Assembly (NCBI GenBank): GCA_034190875.2
Contig: CM067343.1
Location: 15,417,862 to 15,481,861, forward strand
Origin: Urechis unicinctus
Taxonomy: Eukaryota; Annelida; Polychaeta; Xenopneusta; Urechidae
Reading direction: 5' to 3'
DNA length: 64,000 nucleotides
A program made the position numbers and the translations under genes. Under the pieces are notes generated by a model. That model made no database searches. It had not been told where the DNA came from and worked only from the letters and a program-made list of their open reading frames with translations. Of the stretch, positions 50,851 to 63,400 are shown in pieces. The stretch's first letter is position 1. Every line of letters starts with the position of its first letter.

Positions 50851-52430
50851 TACAATATTTTATCATGCTCGTCGTTTGTATTCTACGTGGCTTTTACCTT
50901 TAATATACACTGACTCGGTTTCACATAAATGTTTTATAAGTCAACCAGGCTGCGATAGGGAGAAGGCAATCGTTAAAAGTAAAGATAAAATGTAGCTTCA
51001 TACTTCAGATTAATAAACTGTATATATATATGCCAACACAGCGAACCAATAACATACGTACTCCCGGAGGGCACACAATATGTCACATGACAAACACCGC
51101 CTCTACTGGCAGCAGCGCATTCGTAATAATAATATCGTGTAATCCTCATAAGTAAGCGGTTTGCGCGTAACAAATATCACATTCAAATATATCAATTATG
51201 CCGTTGGCTATGAGCACAAAGATAATTGTATTGCATTGAACTGACGACGGCTTGTGCGAAATGATTATCGAACTAATGGGGCATGGCTGTTGTCATGTAA
51301 TCGAGGTAATAATTCCAATTCTATGACATTATCCCCCAAAGATTCGAGCAAGCCATAGCCACATTGTCAGAACACATTAACCACGATATCATTAACGTCC
51401 TAGATTCGTCACACCAATCTCATGTTTTATATAACATTACGAAAGTATACTCGTGGGACCAGCCCTCATTTCTTAGATGATAAGCAAACGGCATATATAT
51501 TGAGCTAAGCCTCATTGTTAGTTTGCCGATCATCGACAGCCAATAGTGTTAATGGGGTGATTATTTTTGTCATGTTAATTTATGCATCGTTCCTGAAGCA
51601 GATGCGTCCATCCGTGGAGCGTCGATTATTCGATAGGGACCCAGCGTGCTTTGTAGATAAGTTATGTGTGTGCCTAAGAGACTTTCCCCAAATATTTTCT
51701 GCATAACAGATAAATACAATTAACTCACGGTCCAAGCAACAACGCAATGACACATGTACGGCGTCTACAGAGGCACCCTTGATGAGAACACAAGCGATTA
51801 AACATTTTTGTTTAATCAGGATTTTATTGTGATTAATTACCAAATACTTTATTCTGGCGAATGGTCTGTTTGTAGCATGCTAGACGATAGTCGACTTAAA
51901 GACAGGTGGTGATTTCATAGGTGCCTTGGCCTGGTGTATTAATTCCATTAACTGGGGACGGAGTGAAAAAAAGAAGTGCTTGAAACTGACGCAGGTGAGC
52001 GATCTAACACTCGATCAAGTACCTGATCTTGATCGGCTTACTGGTCGACATCGACCAGTCTTGATATGTCGTTGCTGGGAATTTTGACTTACGGAGGTTT
52101 CCCGTAATTAGATCTTACATTGTATTAAATCCTACATGTTGACAGGGAATCTTTACTGACAAACAATAGCATTTTTATTGATCCAGGACATCAATATAAT
52201 GGTCTCTTAATTCCATTAAATCAGTGATCACGTGTCACACATGGGTAACGACTTCACAGGTATAAGAACATACGTGGAGTGACAACACCATTGGCTGCGC
52301 TCAGAAAATGCATTCCAAAATAAAATATGCACACCATCCCGTATTCAATACACGTGGCTGCATCGAGGCACCTATTCACAATACCGTTCGTTTCTATTAA
52401 TTGTACCAGTATAGTGGTCAGTATACCTCG
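50850..52430. other. H end, E and F traces, mostly featureless
   Basis: H end to about 51480, E end at 51480-51600 (gccaatagtgttaatgggg), F start at 51600-51800. From 51800 to 52430 only weak likeness to the spacer at 15200-15500 (tactggtcgacatcgaccag). No gene. Confidence 0.4.
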
Positions 52431-52930
52431 CAACAATTAGAGGAACGGCATGTCATAATTCATCGGCTAGCTGGCAAGACAAACGCTATCAGCCACCAGC
52501 AATTGATGATTCTTGTAGTGACACCGGCCTTACTTAGCTTGACAAAGAGAGAAAGCTAATTGAGAAACTACCCGATGGATCAGATTCATAAGCATATGCG
52601 ATATATCAAGGGGATGTCAGATGTGTGACACGCGAGGACGATGAAAATAAGTAGGTGTGGGACATATCGACTGCAGTTACGGTGCGGGGCAGCTAGCAGC
52701 AGCCACCCTCATTGGTTGAAGTGCTATGTATAAATATACGTAGCTGTCTCTAACTAACGCAACAAGGATGAAGAGAACATGAATAGGTCACAGCGAGGCG
52801 ACGAGGGTCAGGACTAAGTCGGCTATATGATCAGTCTTGATATTGAGTTATCACTTCAAATTACAAACAACAACCGCTTATAACAAAAAGCGCTCGGGTG
52901 TGCTGTATGGTGTGATTTGTTACTCGTCGT
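52430..52930. repeat. Module B, older copy
   Basis: Diverged B with gtgacaccggcctta near 52518. The inverted repeat is decayed here. Confidence 0.6.
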
Positions 52931-53945
52931 GAAGTAATATTGTGCAGCCCTGGTGAAACGATGTCTGTTGTGTTGCATAATGAAGTCCTCTCAGTGATGT
53001 GCTATGGTTAAGCCATACCCATTATGTTCTATGGTGAAGCCCAGTATATGATATATTATGGTGAAGCACAGTATATGATGCGTTGTGGTGAAACCCTGTA
53101 CGTGACGTGTTATGGTGAAGCCCTGCATATGATGTGTTGTGATGAACCCATGTACGTGATGTCGTAAGTTGTAGCCATGTCCAAGATGTAGTACGATGAA
53201 GCCATGCCCGAGTTGTAGAATCGTGCGAGATTATCATAAATGTGGTTTGGTAAGGCTAAGGGTTGTGAGCCGATATCTGAGATACTGAGAAGACCATGTG
53301 GATTGTTAAGTCCATGTTAGTGTTGTGGTGGGGTTAGACCATGCCAAGGGGATGTAATAGAGAGGTCATGTTAATTATGTTCAATGGAGATACCACGTCA
53401 ACTATGTGGTCTAGTAAGACCATGTTAATGATGCTATAGTAGAGGATATGTCTATGATACGGTATGAGGTGGATATGTCAATGATATAGTATGGTTAGTC
53501 GAGGTCTATTGTATAGTATGGTGATGCAATGTCAATGATATAGTATGGTTAGTCGATGTCTATTGTATAGTATGGTGATGCAATGTCAATGATATAGTAT
53601 GGTTAGTCGATGTCTATTGTATAGTATGGTGATGCAATGTCAATGATATAGTATGGTTAGTCGAGGTCTATTGTATAGTATGGTGATGCAATGTCAATGA
53701 TATAGTATGGTTAGTCGAGGTCTATTGTATAGTATGGTGATGCAATGTCAATGATATAGTATGATTTGGCGATGTCTATTGTATAGTATGGTGATGCAAT
53801 GTCAATGATATGCATGGTTAGTCGATATATATCATTAAGTATGGTGATGCAATTCCAATGATATAGTATGGGTAGTCTATGTCAATGATAACGTATGGCG
53901 AGGCGATGTCAATGGTGCGGTACGTTGCTACTATGTCAGTATTGT
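52930..53945. repeat. 27-bp minisatellite, block 10
   Basis: Older LHHNTS-type units at 52950-53230 (minus-strand frame of 71 codons with regular nine-residue period), a degenerate middle, then the 54-base higher-order part. It is the largest block in the window. Confidence 0.9.
53481..53880. repeat. 54-bp higher-order repeat
   Basis: The phrase atggttagtcgaggtctatt returns every 54 bases at 53491, 53545, 53599, 53653 and 53707, then twice more with changes. Each 54-base unit is two 27-base units of different type. Five units are nearly identical, so this part was spread recently by unequal exchange or slippage. Confidence 0.95.
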
Positions 53946-54704
53946 TGGTTCTGAATGACATTAGAATGGCATGTGATGGAGTAACTTCATTGGTTGATAT
54001 TAACTATAAGAGCATTTCATCTAGACGACTGAGGTCAGTATTTGGTGAGTGATTCCTTGTCAGGCCTAGTAGTACATTATATATAAGCCTCACACCATCA
54101 CGTCGTTATATCAAGTTTACATATAATGGTCCTAAGGTCCCGTGATGATAAGGTTGGTTCAAAGCTGGGAGAAGGGTTGGGTTAAAGTAGGGATGTCACG
54201 GATTAGATTGCGATCGTGTCATGTTGGGGATTGTGCGATCTTACAATTATCTGCCGGGTCACGCTGGGAATCAGACCTGAATATGCCTTCATTAACGAGA
54301 ATTCTGGTCTATTGTTAGAGATTTGTCAGTTAAAAGCAACGTCGTATATTCAGTAAGCATGCTTAACTAGCATGCAACGTAGATATTTGCATCTTTATCC
54401 CCACTATGACCCTATGTAAAATCCTTCTTCCCTTCCCGGTCAAATCCTTACTGTTACTCCACTCTAATACCCGCCATTATTCCCACTTTACCCCATTCTA
54501 ACGCCGCTTTTAACTCACAGTGCATATAGATTTGTCTTGCTATGAATAGAATTTATAGTGTACATGCTCGAAACTATGCATAACATTGTCAACTCCAGGA
54601 AGCTATAGCCATTTTTGACCTCATTTTGCCCTTTTTAGAATATCTCTAAGAGAAATTCACAATTATCTTAACTGAACCTCTTTGTATATTTATAGAGAGC
54701 TGCA
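53946..54704. other. Unmatched insert inside minisatellite
   Basis: No match elsewhere in the window. It has a pyrimidine-rich stretch at about 54390-54500 and interrupts the minisatellite, which briefly resumes at 54705-54790. No terminal repeats or coding stretch found. Confidence 0.55.
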
Positions 54705-54970
54705 TATGGTACGGTAAGTTTATGTCTATTATATAGTATGATGTCAATGATAAAGAGTGCTCAGCCTAAGCCTGTGATGTGTTATAGTGAGTTCCACTGT
54801 AAATACTGTGTTTAAATTGTGTTAACTGTGTTACTGGCCACTTACCTGAAGCTGTCAATCGTTTGCTGACAAGTGTTTTTCATTGGATGTATAAGCGTTT
54901 CAAGAGGTCTACTGCAGAAAGTTGAGTTCCTATAACAGAGAGGTGGTCTGGAAAAATAATAGTTGGGCAA
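54705..54970. repeat. Minisatellite remnant and spacer
   Basis: A few decayed 27-base units at 54705-54790, then nothing recognised up to 54970. Confidence 0.5.
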
Positions 54971-57180
54971 ATCTATGCTTTTAGTTGCAAACAGGACATT
55001 CCATACTAAGTTTTGCAAACAGGACATTCCATACTAAGTTGATGGACGAGGGCCTTGTGATATTTACGGCGAGAGAAATGCTGACCTCACGAGTATTGTA
55101 GCACAGTACAACTCCCTGACTAAGAATTGTTTTGAAAACATTATGTCCAGGTTAGCAGCAATTTTTCGGTGATGCTGTTGTTATGGCGGGGTACTTCAAT
55201 GACTATTCTGTTCCATCATTCAATTTTCACATATAGCTTTGGCAGCTTCATTCATGATTCGTAACAGCCCGTTGTTATATCGATACCATAAGACGTCATA
55301 ATATATCAAACATTCCAACCCGACACTTGCTCACAGCAATTCCTAGTCTCGTCCAATACAGACTTCCAAATTGTCCTGGTTTCTATGAATGCATTACACG
55401 ACGCACACGTCTCAGCATGCGCATTTCCGTCTAGGAAGTACATATGTTTCATACTGTGATATGAGTATTCATGATCACACTTTATACGCTATGTCTGTGA
55501 GATATATCTCGCAACTAAAACGTTCTTCCATTCATGCCGATGAACAGTGACACGGCGCCCTGTGGTCGACGTATTGCATTGTAGACGCTGGGCTTGTAGG
55601 CATATATCAGGCACGCAATATCAAGCTGATACTGAATGTAGGCGTATTCTAGTTTTCATAGAAAACGTGGGGCGGTATTGAAACAGACCAACGCTCCATG
55701 ACAATCGAGCCTTCTGCCGCGCAATAAATAGAAGCAGCAAGACATATTTCGGAGGAAGCATCAAGGCCTGAACAAGTGCAAGAAACGCAAGCGTGCGAAT
55801 AGGTTAGAGGGATATCACATTGCATATTTTGACTTTAAATACTCTTGAAGCAATTATGTCAAAGGGGAATCTGGAGAAGTTTCTTGTGATATGCAACAGC
55901 CCGTGCTAATAGGATGATATATCAAGAATAAGCCCGGGTGATAGAAGCTATTGACGCCAGTCAATTAACATCTTCAATCTGCTTCCGTGTATACCTACAG
56001 AAGCAGGAATCAATCATGTGATGCAACGGCCTTGGAGCTGAAATGCGCCGAGCAAGCCCTCTCACAAGTAACATGATCCATTGTCTTCAACAGCATTGAG
56101 CTGTCCTCTGTTTGAATAGCTATAACACATAATAAAGCAGGGATAAGTACATTTCCATCAGTAAGTGTATCAGTGGTAATTCATTTTAGACAGGATTATC
56201 GACCGAAATTGGCCATCCCCAAACTACTACAACGGCCCTTCATGCCGTTTTACGTCGGTGATAAAGTGTAGTTGGCTACTGAGTTTTTATCACACTTACA
56301 ATAATGGATGTTTTACAAATAATTAGTCCGATAAAGACATGTTAACAAAGCCATCAACGTAGCATTTGATGTTGTGAGAGAGACAGCCACGTCAGTCAAC
56401 ATTCCCCATGCCTGAATGTAGCCGACTCCCAGTGATTCTTTCGGCGCGGTATTCTGGAAAAAGCGCTAATAACATGCCTGCCCTATATTAACACCACCTA
56501 TCCAATGAGTTGTAATTAGTCAAGGTAAAAATCATCATTCCTACAACATTTAAAGAGGCAGTGGCCAGTAAGTCTGGGAAATGAGCTGCTAATCAACACG
56601 ACCGTTGCTACGGTTTCTGTATGATCTCGAGAGGCTTATTTGGGTTAAGTGATTATGACGTCAGTGATACGGTTACTCTTTATGCAAATCACTAAACCTA
56701 TGCGCGACTACCTTGCGGAAAGACGGCAATATAAACATGCAGTTGACGTACTTTAGCCAAGTCGGTATCCGATTCATGAAACCTTGCTGACACTCTTTGT
56801 TATTATCATTGGCAATATGAGAAACCCTTGTGAGAACGCATACTTTTCTTAAAAGACAAAGCTTCAATATTTAGACAGGCGTAGCTCATATATCCGACAC
56901 AAGACCTGACAAGATTTGAAGTGTTTAACAGTTGCTATATGGATCTCATTTACCCATTGGCTTATTGCCAGCCATAACAGAAGTACATATAGCCAATCTT
57001 CCAATTTGCATTGAAGTCTGCAACAGACGCCTGTAAGAATTACGATGCATTGATTTGTCTGCAAGCTATGGAAAACTAAACATTTGTCTCAGCCCAGTGT
57101 CTGATTATCCGACTTTATACAATACACAGTGTTGAAGAGAGCCGGTTCGGGAAACACAAAACCTGTGCACAATTTTAAAG
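54970..57180. repeat. Module K, older full copy
   Basis: Collinear with 26387-28380. Near its start a 28-base piece (tgcaaacaggacattccat) is duplicated in tandem at 54986-55039. The exon-like trace is at about 55700-55900 on the minus strand. Confidence 0.65.
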
Positions 57181-57550
57181 GTCAATCACTTTGCGGTATC
57201 AGTATCTAGTCCCATGAATACCGCATAATGGGTTTAAGAGAGAGATTCTGTAAATTGTGTGTCTGATATATTCTGCTTATTTGCCCCTTGGGTTAGATAT
57301 AGCCAAGAGGGCCAACAGACCGACTCCAAAACAGATATGGTGAAACGTTGCCGCTCGCATCACCTTACTTGATCGTAACCCACCCATCTGTGTTCAAATA
57401 CTGTCAATTTGCGAAAGAGAACAAGTTTTCGGCATGGAGCAATATTGCCTGAACGTAAAACATTCCTGTTTTGGGGAACTCTGACGACATATTCATCAAC
57501 AGGAAACATAGTTAATTAGATAAGCTACGACACACACCATGCCGTGCAGC
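57180..57550. repeat. Module G, older copy
   Basis: Between the first two copies and the oldest in likeness. Plus-strand frames are broken. Confidence 0.6.
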
Positions 57551-57569
57551 GATGCTAGTTACCTCCCAT

Positions 57570-57820
57570 TAAGCTCTTATGCGCATTCCTGTCGTCATTA
57601 AACACTTGATGGCACACATAGACTGCAAAAAGGTGACACCAACGCCCATTATCAACTGATTATTCACATTTCAGCAGTATACGCAGCATCCATTAGCAGA
57701 TGTGGCATTGTTAAATGTTGCAATAGTTCGGGAATTAGCCGTGTCTAGACATTGGGGTTGTTTACGCGCGGTTTGTTCCCAGGATGCATAGCCACGATAC
57801 GTCGCATTTTATCAACTACC
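57570..57820 (-). pseudogene. Cysteine-rich exon-like trace in module H
   Basis: Minus strand reads YRGYASWEQTARKQPQCLD, TANSRTIATFNNATSANG, CCVYC, NNQLIMGVGVTF, MCAIKCLMTTG, ending at GGAG/GTAACT. Two in-frame stops lie in it. Six cysteines and an NAT sequon support an extracellular origin. The best of the five copies for seeing the whole peptide. Confidence 0.5.
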
Positions 57821-60380
57821 ATGTAACATAACTCTCATCTTTCATCTTTCAGACAGCCAACACCAGAGACGAGGCATACCCTCAAAGTAAAGCCAGCGTG
57901 TAGCAGTATACATAAGACAAATATAAATAGAAATAGTACTGATATGCCAACACTACAGACCAATAATAATCGCATACTAGGAGGACATAATTTATCAGGT
58001 TGCAAACACAGACTCCACTGGCATCTGCTCATTCGCAATGATAATTAGTTGTTATACTCCTACCCCGATGGTGTGCAGACAGTATTGATCGGGTGTTTAC
58101 TTGATACCATGTGGCATGACTTTGGTCACATTATTGGGCTAATATTTACATTTTTCGATCCAAGTCTGTTTACATTTCACGACTTTCTCCCCCACAGATT
58201 CATGGACCATAGCCACATCATCAGAACGCATATACCACGGTATCATGTACTTCTAGGGGTCGTCACTCAGATCCTGATTATAATATAACAATACGAAAGT
58301 ATAACAGGTCAATTTCGGTGGACCTGCCTTCATAACTACAACGTTCTCTGTGGACTACATCCCGACCAACGCCACTCACTCATATACATGATGATTGTTA
58401 ATAGCTGTTATCCTCAATTAACATCTCATCATAGCCATAACGTCAAATATATAGCATCACAATATTATACAGAATAGGACACAGTTTGACTGCACATTAA
58501 AGTACATTTCATGTGGCCCGATAGTTGTTTAAAACAACTATGTTAATGCCAATAAGATACAAATACAATTTAAAAAGACTTTTCTAATCGGTAGTTTATT
58601 CCTCGCAGTAGCTACAACATACATTGTTGATTCTTAGTGATATACAGCTACACCATTATCAATTCTCGCAGCCAAGTGAAGTTGGTGTAGGCTTTAGCAC
58701 AGCATACCATCAATACACACCTGCACAAATGCGTTATTTTCTGAATCTTCTTCTTCGGTTATTGTCTAATGGGCGTGTCGAATGTACAATGTTCCGTTTT
58801 GGCAGGTTTTTTGTAAGGATTCCGAGAGGCAGAGTACTTAAAACACACACGTTTCAGAGTGCTCAAGAACTAAACAAGCAGAAGACAATAAAATGAATCG
58901 ATGACATTAACGAAATAAAAATGAACAGTTCCATGACGCTGGTGAGTTTTACTAAACCAATTCATTATAGAATACACAGCCGATGACAATGATATATAAG
59001 TAGAAGCACAATATTCATCATATTTTGTCACGAAACTAATTAAAACGCAAGCGACGTTCATGTATGATTCCAAAGTGCGCTGCTATCGAATTACACCAGG
59101 AAAGCTACTTGTCGCATGGTTGGTTATCTTTGCCGTTTCCCATTTACGTGCAAATGGTTCATACAACTATATACTACTGCGACGGTTTCAGATTTGCAGA
59201 TAAACGACCAAATAAACAGACCATATCATCCTCATTACGCTACAACTTAATGTTTACATTGATAGATGATTAATTGTTTCATGAATGGTGTCAATCACCA
59301 GCCACTGTAACTGTACATTTACCGCACGGGACGCTTCATTGGATTAATTGATTATGTGGTCAGTGATACGGATACTCTTTCCGCACATCACTTACGCGCG
59401 ATATTCTTGAGGTTAGGCTACACCATTAACTAGTCTCGCAGCCAATAAATATTCATAAAAGGAACACCCAGTAGACTAAAACATCAAAGCAATCCACCAA
59501 CATTCAGTGACACGGTATGTTACTTATACCTTGGTAACAAAACACCCAATGATTTCTTTAATGATACAAACAATGACTGATAGATTTCCTTGCCACCAAC
59601 TGTAGGTGCAGAATAGGGTGAAATGGGTGTTTAAAGTACAGTAATGATGTCGTAGTGGTTGATACATTGGCTCAAATCGCATTGGCTATAATGCTCGTAG
59701 ATTAAACGTTTAATTAATTGCGTCAATAAAGCTAATCCAGTGTAAGCTATGGCAGAGGATGCAAATAGGTGATGCTTAATGTTAGTTGATAGGCTGCAAA
59801 GAACTTCCACGCGGTGAATGCGGATGACGTTGAGATTGTGTGGCTCGTTAACTTATGCAGCATCCAGCATCCAATCAAACGATTTAATCGTAGTCTATTG
59901 TGTATGCCTGCAATACATGTTTGTCGCACACACTTAGCAAGCACATGATGTCATCAAGCATGCACATGATGTCATCTGAAATACAACAGCAGGATGATAA
60001 GCTTTATCTGCAGAAAAAGTCGCTATCAAAATCCTCAATTGTGATCGGAATGCAATACTGTGCAACCGTGGCAGTATGACAGCAACGCACTAACTAATGT
60101 CATGTGAAGGCTGCCCTGTGTATTATACATTGCAGAGAAGGATGATCAGCAACCAGGCAAATTATTGGAGACATGCGCCTGTAAACAGTAGAGTCATTCA
60201 AAACTATAGAGCTGGATAGTGCATCAATTTTACGACGACACATATCCAATTATATGCAATATAAGAAACAACCCAATGTTGAATATCAATTTAACCTTCA
60301 AGACATCCCGTTGCTTAACGAAAAATGCATCATATGAACAATGCCCTATGCACAAAGTACGTGGCGCAGTGACAGGTAGC
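57820..60380. repeat. H end and module I, older copies, with K-like stretch
   Basis: H end with acaacgttctctgtggacta near 58337; I from about 58600; 58930-59300 is K-like (compare 45100-45420); I resumes at about 59430. A 15-base direct repeat (gcacatgatgtcatc) lies at 59941 and 59962. The plus frame at 58624-58896 has no domain. No gene. Confidence 0.45.
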
Positions 60381-60992
60381 GGTTTCATGGCTCTTCTATT
60401 ATATGGGCAAAGGTGAATGCACAAGAGGTGCTAGTTACCCGATATAGCATCCTACCGTTACACGGTAAAACGCCAGGCGATTACTTTGTCTGCTTTTGTA
60501 TAAGATATAACTGTTGTATTTCTGAAAAGGCAGCAACACCAATAACAACACCGACTAATCGATGACTCGAAGTTTGAGTGGGAACACTGTTCGGTTATTT
60601 GTTTTATGTCGCTTGTTTAATTCATAAGCGTAAAAAATTACAACTATGACTCACTGTACTTATGACAGCATATCTATAGATCTAGGTATCAGTGTTTGTA
60701 CTCGACATCGACAGCTCACAGTGTAAACGAGTTTTTTTAAGGTCGCCATATTAATTTATGCATCCAGCATTGAGTACATTCACCCATCCATGGCGCGTCG
60801 AGGACTCGATGGGAGCCCTGGCTGTCTTGTGGAACATTTCTGTGTCTACATACGACATTAAATATTTTATTTTTCAAATAGCCGGAAATACGGTCAAAGT
60901 GTAGCTGTATAATTCAGATTAATATACTAAGAAAAAGTACGGATAACATAATAGACCAATAATATTGGCTTACCAGTTTTGAAACATCTGGC
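60380..60992. repeat. Module E, older copy, and spacer
   Basis: E with gcaaaggtgaatgcac near 60405 and the boundary phrase ccatccatggcgcgtcg near 60783. 60840-60990 resembles 50960-51060. Confidence 0.5.
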
Positions 60993-61632
60993 TCCATACG
61001 ATTAGTAAATATCCAAGGCCCCGGCCCTAGTCAATTTGGCAAACAAGTGTATATGTAAGGCTGACCATTATATGAAACTTTCTGATATTTCTGACTACTT
61101 TTTGCCATTGGCGCAGACTCATAGGCGTCCGTGGAATTAGGGGAACCCATATAACTGTTACGAGTCATTAGATTCAGGCAGTGTTGAAGATTAACAAATG
61201 TATTCAATTCTTTTAAGTTCAAAATCAGCACTAAAGCACCCTGCTTCTTGGGTTTAGAAAAGTCTGAAGAGGTAAATTCTTCGGGCACCTGCAACGACTC
61301 TACAATGGCAACTTTACCCAATAATCGGCTAAAATTGCGTTTGGACTCGAATAAATTGCTAAGGTTTATGCTTAAATAGAAGATAGCAGTCATCACCCAG
61401 TTGGCATTTTTAATTTCACATCAAAGTCCAGCTAAAAGTACACAAAACAAAACACAAAAAAAACATCCAATCAAAAACTCAAGGATAACAGTCAGAACTG
61501 GGGAATCCAGGCATGTGTGAAGCATGTGTGAACTCCCTGAGGTAAAACATGCCAACGATATTCAGGCCTCACCGTGAGCTCTCTCAAGTGAACTAGATGT
61601 GCAGATGAAATTGGTCGAACATCTCATGACCT
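60993..61632 (-). mobile_element. DIRS-like retrotransposon fossil, second copy
   Basis: About 640 bases, sister of 21415-22365, with the same reverse transcriptase part (NLKELNTFV motif) on the minus strand. Shorter, truncated at both ends, with several interruptions. Shares the flank on the E side with the first copy, so the pair arose by duplication of the unit. Considerably diverged from its sister, so old. Confidence 0.6.
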
Positions 61633-62290
61633 AAGCAAATAGTATGTGGTGCCGTTGAAAATAAGAATTATAAGTCTGCTCTGTAAACCTGAAATTAACT
61701 ATAAAGGGTGCATATGTTGATGCAACAACACATAACCTCCTCGACAGTTGGATGAACGTTAATTGATACTGTAATCCTTCACAACAAGTGCCAGGGTGAG
61801 TCTCCTCAGCGATACCATCTCGTATGCATTTGGGTGGAATGAAGTCTACGACAGCATACATATTGATGGTCTTATGGCACACGATACATACTGACACATC
61901 AGAGAAACCCATCAGAGCTTTATTATATCACTGTATATAACAGATGAAGCAGCGCTGTACGCACTGTCGCTGTTAGAATAGGCTCACAGTGATACAGCAG
62001 CACTTATCACAGTAATGATTTATGGGTAACATCAAGATGACGGCTCTTCTATACTCTAGGCAAGGGTCAATGTCTATCTGCACCAGACATGCGAGGTGGT
62101 AGTCTGCCTAGATCGCACTCTACCTGTTCATGGTAACACGTTATATGCATTTGTATAATGCATCATTGTTGTATTTCAGACAAGACGGCAACCCCATGTA
62201 ACATCCAGAGGGCTGTGGAGGGGGGGGGGGGGGAGGTGGACCTTACCTATGACATCATATGTATTGAGCTAGGTATTATTATACTTGAAA
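61632..62290. repeat. Module E
   Basis: Closest to 22366-23165. LRRLTPA-type trace partly readable at 61700-61912 minus. Poly-G run of 14 at 62220-62233. Confidence 0.65.
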
Positions 62291-62790
62291 TAGATGCATC
62301 CTACCGTGGCGCCGAACCCTTGGTGGTAACCCTACTTGCATATTGGATAAGTTATGTATCTGCCTAGAACTCTTCTCCCTTCTTTTTCCCCCCAACGGAT
62401 TAACTAAATAACTCACTCTCCTTTTGGTAACGCAATGAAACACGACCGTCCAAAAACATTCCCTCAATGAGCTATGTTAGCTATGTTTGACAAATAAGGT
62501 GACAAATTTGAATTATAAATGAGGTAACAATGTAGTGGCAGTCTACAAAATCGAAAAGATTTCTGGGGACAGAACAGGTGTGACAACAACAGTACTGGGT
62601 ATTGGACATTAGCATGTCGGTTACGACATAAAGATTCAGCATCAAACACATTCCATTCAGACGCGGGATAACAAGAAGCCACGTTAGCATCGGAATAACG
62701 AGCAGCTGCTGCTGGGATGAAATTTGTAAAGTGATTCAGTCACAGTAAATCTATATAAATTGTAAAAACGGTTGCCAGTCTATTGTTATT
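62290..62790. repeat. Module F
   Basis: The boundary phrase is shortened here (gatgcatcctaccgtggcgc). Minus-strand frame 62464-62682 (CYPASEWNVFDAESL, FRFCRLPLHCYLIYNS) matches the 33.4- and 35.6-kb copies in frame. Confidence 0.6.
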
Positions 62791-63220
62791 AATGACTCAA
62801 ATGCTATTACTGAGTTATTTAAATAACTTGCGTTGCGACTCTTCAGCCTTTATTTCGCTTCCAATACCTTGTTAGCTATTGTACCAACTAATACTGGCAA
62901 GATAGGCTTAACAAACTGTAATAGCTGATCAAGCAGCAATGAAAGCTGGCATGTAATAACGCATCATAATGATATACCAAGTTGTAACAATGCTGAACAA
63001 GTGTTAAGTTCTGGACAACTGGACCCTAGCAACAAGATATACACGAATAACATTGATAACGCATGATGTAAAGAGGGCGCACCGAGATCAATTGTTCTAC
63101 TACTAAGGAGACAATGGAAAATTTCATTGAAAAAAATACATCGGAAGTACACAAGCTAGTATCATACCTCTGCCACGTACAAAATAGCACATTAGTGCAT
63201 TATTATGCTTTTTTTGACAG
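62790..63220. repeat. Module D
   Basis: D directly follows F here, without B and C, so the usual order is changed. Cysteine trace (GSSCPELNTC) on the minus strand near 63000. Confidence 0.6.
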
Positions 63221-63234
63221 GATATGTCCTTGAA

Positions 63235-63400
63235 GTGACAAGTTAGAGCCTATCAAGTTATATGGTACGAGAAATATTTTCCTCAATGAAACATTTCATG
63301 TTAAGCCATATGTTGAAGCCTTTTCCGTGAAGTGTTATGGTGTTAATTGACCCGTGATATGAGCCCTTTCCTCGATCCGTAATGGTGAAGCCATGACTAG
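63235..63400. repeat. 27-bp minisatellite, block 11
   Basis: Short decayed block, of the gaagcc-type subfamily, like 15690-15800. Confidence 0.65.

Noticed and set aside
58624-58896. 90-codon plus-strand frame with hydrophobic centre
   Set aside because: Lies in module I sequence; no equivalent frame in the other I copies and no recognised family.
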